Origin: Pedococcus cremeus
GTDB taxonomy: Bacteria; Actinomycetota; Actinomycetes; Actinomycetales; Dermatophilaceae
DNA length: 64,000 bases
Assembly: GCF_900111375.1 (NCBI RefSeq)
Contig: NZ_FOHB01000002.1
Span: 150,992-214,991, forward strand
Direction of reading: 5' to 3'
Under the pieces are notes generated by a model. The model made no database searches, had not been told where the DNA came from, and saw only the letters and a list, made by a program, of their open reading frames with translations. The position numbers were made by a program, and so were the translations under genes. This document shows, piece by piece, positions 59,625 to 64,000 of this stretch; the first letter of the stretch is position 1; each line of letters starts with the position of its first letter.

Positions 59625-59912
59625 TCAAAGTGCGCTCATCCGCGGACCGCACTGGGTCGTGGTGTCAACGGAGCTGACTTCCGCGAATCCGGCGTCGACC
59701 AAATGATCGTCGAGGCGTTGCCTGTCGAATCCGTGATGTCCCTCGAGGTCGACCTTCTCGGCGTGGAAGGCGCCGTCGGGATCCTCGTTCAAGGTCCGCG
59801 ATGGCCAGCCGACCCACCGTTGACCAGGAGCCCCGCCACGGACCTCAGCCAAGGCCTGGACCGCCGGGAAGGCGGCAATGTCGCCAGCCTCCCGGGGGTC
59901 CAGGTGTCTCAT
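59625..59912 (-). pseudogene. C-terminal fragment of a class I SAM-dependent methyltransferase
   Basis: The 95 residues end with GAFHAEKVDLEGHHGFDRQR and LDDHLVDAGFAEVSSVDTT. This is the last strand and helix pattern of small class I methyltransferases (HHGFDxxxLxxxLxxAGF). The S-adenosylmethionine-binding half is absent; upstream of 59912 the sequence changes to the rubrerythrin-like gene. So it is a truncated remnant. Confidence 0.5.
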
Positions 59913-59932
59913 CAGGGCCGGCCTGATCAGTG

Positions 59933-59958
59933 GCGGGCCGCCTGGGCGGCGTATGCCG
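59933..59958 (+). repeat. 26-bp direct repeat, copy A
   Basis: Starts GCGGGCCGCCTGGGCGGCGT and continues to ATGCCG; identical to 60386-60411. It encodes the AYAAQAAR part of the rubrerythrin-like helix on the minus strand. Confidence 0.9.
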
Positions 59959-60385
59959 TGTACTTGGCGTAGGCGAAGGCCTCGCCGTGCATGGCGGCGA
60001 GGAGATTGACCTGCGTCCGTGTTCCGGGGCAGGCCGGGGTGCTGGCGGTGATCACCACTGGGTCAACCGTTGGCGGCTTCGGAACCTTCACCTTCGGGTT
60101 GGTGAGGGACCGCAGAGCAACCGTGAAAGCGGCCGCGTGCGTGCCCTCGTCCCCGGCGATCTCGGTGAACAGTGTCTTCGCGGCGGTGCAGTGATCCTTG
60201 GCCGCCTGCTTGGCGAACCCCGGGTACATCGTCGTGTGCTCGTAGGTCTCGCCAGCAATGGCGTCCTTCAGGTTGGCCGCGTTGGTGCCGACCAGCCCGG
60301 CGAGCACCGCTTCCCCGGCGAAGTGCTCTTGCAGCTCGACCTGGGCGCTACCGCTGAACAGCTTGGCGACCGCGGTGTGGTGGGT

Positions 60386-60411
60386 GCGGGCCGCCTGGGC
60401 GGCGTATGCCG
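60386..60411 (+). repeat. 26-bp direct repeat, copy B
   Basis: Identical to 59933-59958. To its right the sequence changes abruptly from rubrerythrin-like (minus strand) to an unrelated plus-strand coding remnant, so it lies at a recombination junction. Confidence 0.9.
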
Positions 60412-60530
60412 AGACCTACACCGGAGACGTCCTACCGGCGCTCCTCAAGATGGGCCACGAAGCGGAGTATGTCTCCCGCGAGCTTGAGTGGCTGTCAGAG
60501 ACCTTGGCCAACTGCCGCGGCAGCGCGTGA
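60411..60530 (+). pseudogene. 3'-terminal fragment of an unknown gene
   Basis: The 39 codons ETYTGDVLPALLKMGHEAEY then VSRELEWLSETLANCRGSA read like the helical C-terminus of a real protein, in frame up to a TGA at 60530. There is no start; the fragment begins exactly at the end of repeat copy B. No family is assigned. The 79 bp to the left arm hold nothing. Confidence 0.4.
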
Positions 60531-60609
60531 AGGGCTGCCGGAAATCGAAGGAGACAGGCGGCATACCCCTGTGCGTCGTGCACGTAGGTATGGCGGGTGG
60601 CTGGCGACC

Positions 60610-60724
60610 GCTTGACCAACTGCTTGACAACGGGTGCGCGTTCTGGCGGACGTGGACGGATATTGGGGGACTGGTTCGTGCTCAGTAGGACGTCCAAGCA
60701 CGTCCACGGATGGGTCAGGGAATG
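60610..60724 (+). other. left arm L3 of element 2
   Basis: GCTTGACCAACT/GCTTGACAAC (60610-60631), GGTTCGTGCTC at 60673 (63 bp from the repeat start), GGACGTCCAAGCACGTCCAC (two half-palindromes), then the core at 60725. Matches L2 in order and in length (115 against 114 bp). Confidence 0.65.
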
Positions 60725-60772
60725 CTTGACACGGAAGAGGTCACTGGTTCAAACCCAGTATCGCCCACCATC
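60725..60772 (+). repeat. att core, copy 3 (tRNA-Val 3' duplicate)
   Basis: Identical over 48 bp to tRNA-Val 38650-38697, including encoded CCA. It marks the border of elements 2 and 3. Confidence 0.92.
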
Positions 60773-60778
60773 CCTGAA

Positions 60779-60814
60779 CAGCCCCTGACCAGCGGAAACG
60801 CAGGTCGGGGGCTG
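60779..60814 (+). terminator. intrinsic terminator after att core copy 3
   Basis: CAGCCCC-GACC pairs with GGTC-GGGGGCTG, followed by TTCTC. Same position relative to the core as in the other two copies. Confidence 0.7.
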
Positions 60815-60844
60815 TTCTCATGGCCCGCCGATGTAGGCGAACTT

Positions 60845-61003
60845 TGACTTCTTCCGTGCTTTGAGTGACTAACTGAGTGACTGCGTCGGTCGCGCCCACT
60901 CGGCACGACCGTGCGCGGGAGCTCTTCGGGGTCCGTCGGCGTGCGCGGTGGTGTGAGCCGGGGCGGCGGTAGCCGAGCTCACTCACTGCTGACTTCTTCC
61001 GTG
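60845..61003 (+). other. right arm R3 of element 3
   Basis: TGACTTCTTCCGTGC (60845, the inverse of the CACGGAAGAAGTCA element), GAGTGACTAACTGAGTGAC (60863), GGTCCGTCGGCGTGCG (60930) and a second inverted TGACTTCTTCCGTG (60990-61003). The last copy lies inside the 3' end of the uvrA-like gene, so coding sequence and arm overlap. Confidence 0.62.
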
Positions 61004-63494
61004 ACTGCGCGCATTTGAGACGTGGCTGGGTGGGACGAGAGGCGAGCGGCCAGGTAGGGCGCGGTGGCGCTGGCCTCGGCCCGGGCAACCTGTTCCGGAG
61101 TACCCGTGGCCACCACCCGACCGCCTTCGTCCCCGCCGCGCGGACCCAGGTCAATGACCCAGTCGGCGCTGATGATCGTGTCGAGATCGTGCTCGACCAG
61201 CACCACCGTGTTGCCGGCGTCCACCAAGCGGTGCAGCTGGCGCAACAGCAGAGCTATGTCGGCGGGGTGCAGTCCTGCCGTCGGCTCGTCGAGCAGGTAG
61301 AGAGCGTGCCCTCGACGCGCCCGCTGAAGCTCGGTCGCCAGCTTGATCCGTTGGGCCTCCCCACCGCTGAGCTCGGTGGCAGGCTGCCCCAGGCGCAGGT
61401 AGCCCAGCCCGACCTCACTCAGCGTGGTCAGGCTGCGCGCGGCCGCCGGCACGTCGGCCAGGAAGTCGGATGCCTCCTCGACCGACAGGGCCAGCACCTC
61501 GGCGACGTTCTTGCCGCGGTACTCGATCTCCAGCGTCTCTGGGTTGTAGCGCTCGCCGTGGCAGGCCGGGCACGGTGCATAGGTGCCGGGGAGGAAGAGC
61601 AGCTCGACCGTGACGAAGCCCTCCCCCTGGCACGTCTCGCACCGTCCCTCGGCGACGTTGAACGAGAAGCGACCCGCGCCGTACCCACGTTCACGCGCTG
61701 CCGGCGTCGCGGCATACACCTTGCGCACGGCGTCGAACAGGCCCGTGTAAGTGGCCAGGTTGGAGCGTGGGGTGCGGCCGATCGGGCGCTGGTCCACGCG
61801 CACGAGTCGGTCGAAGGACTCCAGCCCGGTGACGTCGTCGACGTCGATCTCGAGCTCGGTGTCCTCGGCGTCATCGGGGGCCTGCCCGAGGTGACGGCGC
61901 GCCAGCTCGGCCAACACCTGGGTGACCAGGGTGGACTTGCCCGAGCCCGAAACCCCAGTCACAGCAGTCATGACGCGCAGCGGCACATCCACGAGAGGTC
62001 CTCGAGGTTGTGCCGGCTGACCCCGCGCAGGTGCAGCCACCCGTGGGGCGCGCGCTGGGGGCGAAGTGGTGCCTCCACCCGGCCGAAGAGGTGTGCACCT
62101 GTCACGGAGTCCGTCACCTGCTCGAGGCCCTCGACCGGTCCGGAGTACAGCACGCGGCCACCGTCCTCCCCGGCGCCCGGGCCGATGTCGACGACCCAGT
62201 CGGCTCGACGCACGATGTCGAGGTCGTGCTCGACGACGAACAGCGAGTTGCCCGAACCTTTGAGCGTCTCCAGGACGTCGAGCAGCGGCGCCGCGTCGGC
62301 CGGGTGCAGCCCTGCTGACGGTTCGTCGAGGACGTACACCACCCCGAACAGCCCCGATCGCAGCTGCGTGGCGATGCGCAGGCGCTGCGCCTCGCCCGGC
62401 GACAGCGTCGTGGAGCTGCGCCCCAACGAGAGGTAACCCAGCCCGAGGTCGAGCAGGACCCGGATCCGCGCCACCAGATCGCCGCACAGGCGCACCGCCA
62501 CCTCGGTCGCCTCGCCCGAGTCGGCCATCGACGTCGCAGCGGCCGCCTCCGAAAGCTCGGCCACCGGCCTCAAGAGGGCAACCAGCTCGGTGAACGACAG
62601 CGCGTTCACCTCGGCGATGCTGAGGCCGCGGAACGTCACCTCGAGGGAGTCGGGGCGCAGTCCCGTCCCCGCGCAGTCCGGGCACGGGAGGCTGCGGACA
62701 AAGCGCATCGCCTTGTCCCGCATCATCTGGCTCTTTGAGGTGGCCAGGACGTGGTGGACGTGCGCCCGGGCGCTCCAGAACAGGCCGTAATAGCCGTGGT
62801 CGACGCGGTCACGCTCGGGCTTGATGAACACCTTCGGCTGCTCGTCGGTGAACAGCAGCCACTGCCGGTCCTTCGCCTTGAGGGATCGCCAGGGTGTGTC
62901 GACGTCGATGCCGAGGCCGGTCACGATGCTGCGCAGGTTGGCGCCCTGCCACGCGCCCGGCCACGCGGCGATTGCGCCTTCGCGGATGCTCAGGGAGGTG
63001 TCAGGCACCATCAGCTCCTCGCTGACGTCGTGCTCCTCACCGAGGCCGTGGCACCGCGGACAGGCGCCTGCCACGGTGTTCGGCGAGAACGCCTCCGCCG
63101 CCAGGCGAGGCGCCCCGGCGGGGTAGGTGCCAGCGCGTGAGTAGAGCATCCGGAGGAGGTTCGACAACGTCGTGAGGGTGCCCACGCTGGAGCGTGAGCT
63201 CGGGGCGCCGCGGCGCTGCTGCAACGCCACCGCAGGCGGCAGCCCGGTGATCTCCTGCACGTGAGGAGCGCCCATCTGCTGCACCAACCGGCGGGCGTAT
63301 GGCGCGACCGACTCGAAGTAGCGACGCTGAGCTTCCGCGTAGAGCGTGCCGAACGCCAGCGATGACTTGCCGGACCCCGAGACCCCGGTGAAGGCCACCA
63401 TCGCGTCACGGGGCAGGTCGACATCGACGTTCTTGAGGTTGTGCTCGCTGGCTCCGCGGACATGGACGAAGTGGTCGGTGGGGTCGTGGGGCAC
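60979..63494 (-). pseudogene. uvrA: UvrA-like ABC excinuclease subunit (drug-resistance type), one frameshift
   Basis: Two overlapping frames make one protein of about 838 residues. The first (GTG 63494) has Walker A GVSGSGKSS (37-44), the zinc-finger CPRCHGLG, CPDCAGTGLRPDSL, the ABC signature LSPGEAQRLRIATQL and Walker B YVLDEPSAGLHPAD, then ends in HNLEDLS plus a short wrong tail. The second frame resumes with VDVPLRVMTAVTGVSGSGKS, CETCQGEG, CPACHGERYNPETLE, LSGGEAQRIKLATELQ and LYLLDEPTAGLHP. One base seems missing near 61994 (CTCTC|GTGG). UvrA paralogues of this length (UvrA2/DrrC type) protect DNA from intercalating antibiotics. If the frameshift is real the gene is inactive. Confidence 0.82.
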
Positions 63495-63786
63495 GCCCCC
63501 TGTCTAGCCGCTACGTGGCCGCTGCGCACAACCAGTCCGCCGCCGGTTGTCCCAAGGCGGTCGCCCCGCGATCACGTCCGTCACGCCGGCTGCAGGTCGG
63601 CAACTTCTGCGGTCGCCCACCGCAATCGCGAGAGGTCGCAGGCTCATCGGCAGCCGGATCAGTGATCGAGGGCACGTCCCACTGGCGGCGAAGTGGACGC
63701 CCTCGACGTGTCATCGTGCCGCGATAGATCGGTGGGCAGTGCGGGTGCCGTGCGCCAGCTCGGGCGGCCAGACCGGCCATTGGGGT
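63495..63786. other. upstream region of the uvrA-like gene
   Basis: No gene recognised in 292 bp. It should contain the promoter of the minus-strand uvrA-like gene; CAGTCCGCC and a GGTTGTCCCAAGGCGG stretch show weak symmetry only. Confidence 0.4.
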
Positions 63787-63869
63787 GAGTGACTAAGTGA
63801 GTGACAACCAACGCGTATCTCGGTGTACGTCGGGGGACGCTGGGGGAGTGGTTCGTGCTCAGAAGGACG
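63787..63869 (+). other. left arm L4 of element 3, truncated before the core
   Basis: GAGTGACTAAGT/GAGTGACAAC (63787-63808), and GGTTCGTGCTC at 63850, again exactly 63 bp from the repeat start, then AGAAGGACG. From about 63870 the similarity to L3 ends and no tRNA-Val core follows. Confidence 0.6.
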
Positions 63870-63951
63870 CTTGGAAGAGGTTCAGCACCCCGGACTCGGG
63901 GAGGTCGTAGAGCGCCGTGCGCGGGTCACTCGAGGTGCGTGGCCCGCTCAT
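63859..63951 (-). CDS. truncated N-terminus of an unknown gene at the element junction
   Basis: A 30-codon frame MSGPRTSSDPRTALYDLPES followed by GVLNLFQASF ends in a stop supplied by the left-arm sequence. Its ATG overlaps the stop of the upstream gene (ATGA), as expected for the second gene of an operon, so the real gene was probably cut off by the element or by a deletion. Confidence 0.4.
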   Translation of the reverse strand: MSGPRTSSDPRTALYDLPESGVLNLFQASF

Positions 63952-64000
63952 TGCAGGATCAGCTCCTCGATGCGTGCACTGTCGCGAGGGGGTGTCGCAC
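63948..64000 (-). CDS. C-terminal end of a gene entering from beyond the window
   Basis: The frame reads TPPRDSARIEELILQ then TGA and is open to the edge. Only the last 16 codons are visible. It appears to be the upstream partner of the truncated gene at 63951. Confidence 0.4.
   Translation of the reverse strand, partial: ATPPRDSARIEELILQ

Larger units (their letters stand above)
59927..60411 (-). pseudogene. circularly permuted rubrerythrin-like (ferritin fold) gene
   Basis: Read from 60411 leftward, the frame goes SAYAAQAARTHHTAVAKLFS, VELQEHFAGEAVLAGLVGTN, GETYEHTTMYPGFAKQAAKD, EIAGDEGTHAAAF, a Pro/Lys linker, and then LLAAMHGEAFAYAKYTAYAA-QAAR before a stop. The normal first helix of the family (HGEAFAYAKY-AYAAQAAR) is therefore at the C-terminus, and the 5' end begins inside that same helix. 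A 26-bp direct repeat (59933 and 60386) marks the overlap. Only an internal GTG (60307) could start translation, giving 126 residues. Confidence 0.6.
47463..60724 (+). mobile_element. tRNA-Val-integrated element 2 (mosaic with ribose operon)
   Basis: Bounded by core copies 2 and 3, with a right arm at 47580-47700 and left arm at 60610-60724. The content is mixed: an excisionase-like relic, small orphan genes, a desaturase, a broken tocopherol-cyclase-like gene, CsbD, a ribose operon and fragments of a methyltransferase and a rubrerythrin. No integrase is readable. Confidence 0.72.
60725..63869 (+). mobile_element. tRNA-Val-integrated element 3 (UvrA-like cassette, left end truncated)
   Basis: It begins at core copy 3 and carries right arm R3, one cargo gene (60979-63494) and the first 83 bp of a left arm (63787-63869). 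The expected fourth core at about 63901 is missing, and a different sequence follows, so the end has been deleted. No integrase is present. Confidence 0.68.

Noticed and set aside
47463-60772. Additional tRNA-Val genes at 47463 and 60725
   Set aside because: Only the part from the anticodon loop onward is present; no D-arm or 5' acceptor precedes it, so these are attachment-site duplicates.
38650-63869. CRISPR array interpretation of the dispersed repeats
   Set aside because: Three copies of 50 bp separated by 9-13 kb of genes, identical to tRNA sequence, are not CRISPR. No short regularly spaced repeats were seen in the window.
38650-63869. Integron-like gene cassettes with attC sites
   Set aside because: The repeats are tRNA-derived with flanking arms, not imperfect palindromic attC sites, and no IntI is present; the resemblance is only in layout.

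Overview
This is a high-GC actinobacterial chromosome segment. Protein resemblance, the tRNA Gly-Cys-Val cluster, the HemQ-dependent heme genes and the frequent GTG starts suggest a member of the Micrococcales, possibly Intrasporangiaceae (inference; no taxonomic search was possible). There are two parts.

Positions 1-38,600 are core chromosome with densely packed, intact housekeeping and metabolic genes. From the left: a GAF/CdaR-type regulator cut by the window edge, two short-chain dehydrogenases, a MarR regulator, an XRE-MurA fusion, a lipoprotein, the beta-oxidation pair (9375-10592 and 7210-9378), a damaged haloacetate-dehalogenase-like gene, RNase D, DUF3000, an EamA transporter, hemE, a GH13 glucosidase, a DUF4349 lipoprotein, hemY and hemQ. 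Then come a CtaG-like membrane protein, DUF1810, a two-component system, msrB, a polymerase-ligase of the LigD type, a RibD-type reductase, ZapE, PPK2, a molybdopterin oxidoreductase, AidB and a YihY/BrkB membrane protein. The grouping RNase D, DUF3000, hemE, hemY, hemQ, msrB, ribD, zapE recalls the Rv2670c-Rv2681 neighbourhood of Mycobacterium tuberculosis.

Positions 38,426-38,695 hold tRNA-Gly, tRNA-Cys and tRNA-Val. The 3' part of tRNA-Val, from the anticodon loop to past the CCA, recurs at 47,463 and 60,725. These copies divide the remaining 25 kb into three tandem elements. Element 1 (38,650-47,462) carries a ROK regulator, an alpha-glucoside ABC importer, GH15 and GH31. Element 2 (47,463-60,724) is a mosaic with a desaturase, a frameshifted tocopherol-cyclase-like gene, CsbD, a five-gene ribose operon and several gene fragments. 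Element 3 (60,725 to about 63,869) carries one UvrA-like ABC protein with a frameshift.

Every element end has the same short non-coding arms in the same order: paired TGAC repeats, a GGTTCGTGCTC motif exactly 63 bp inside each left arm, and a GGTCCG...CGTGCG block plus a near copy of the anticodon-stem core in the right arm. No integrase is readable anywhere in the 25 kb; the only recombination-related relic is a possible excisionase fragment. The best reading is an array of integrase-less, tRNA-bounded cargo cassettes mobilised in trans. This is the most unusual feature of the window.
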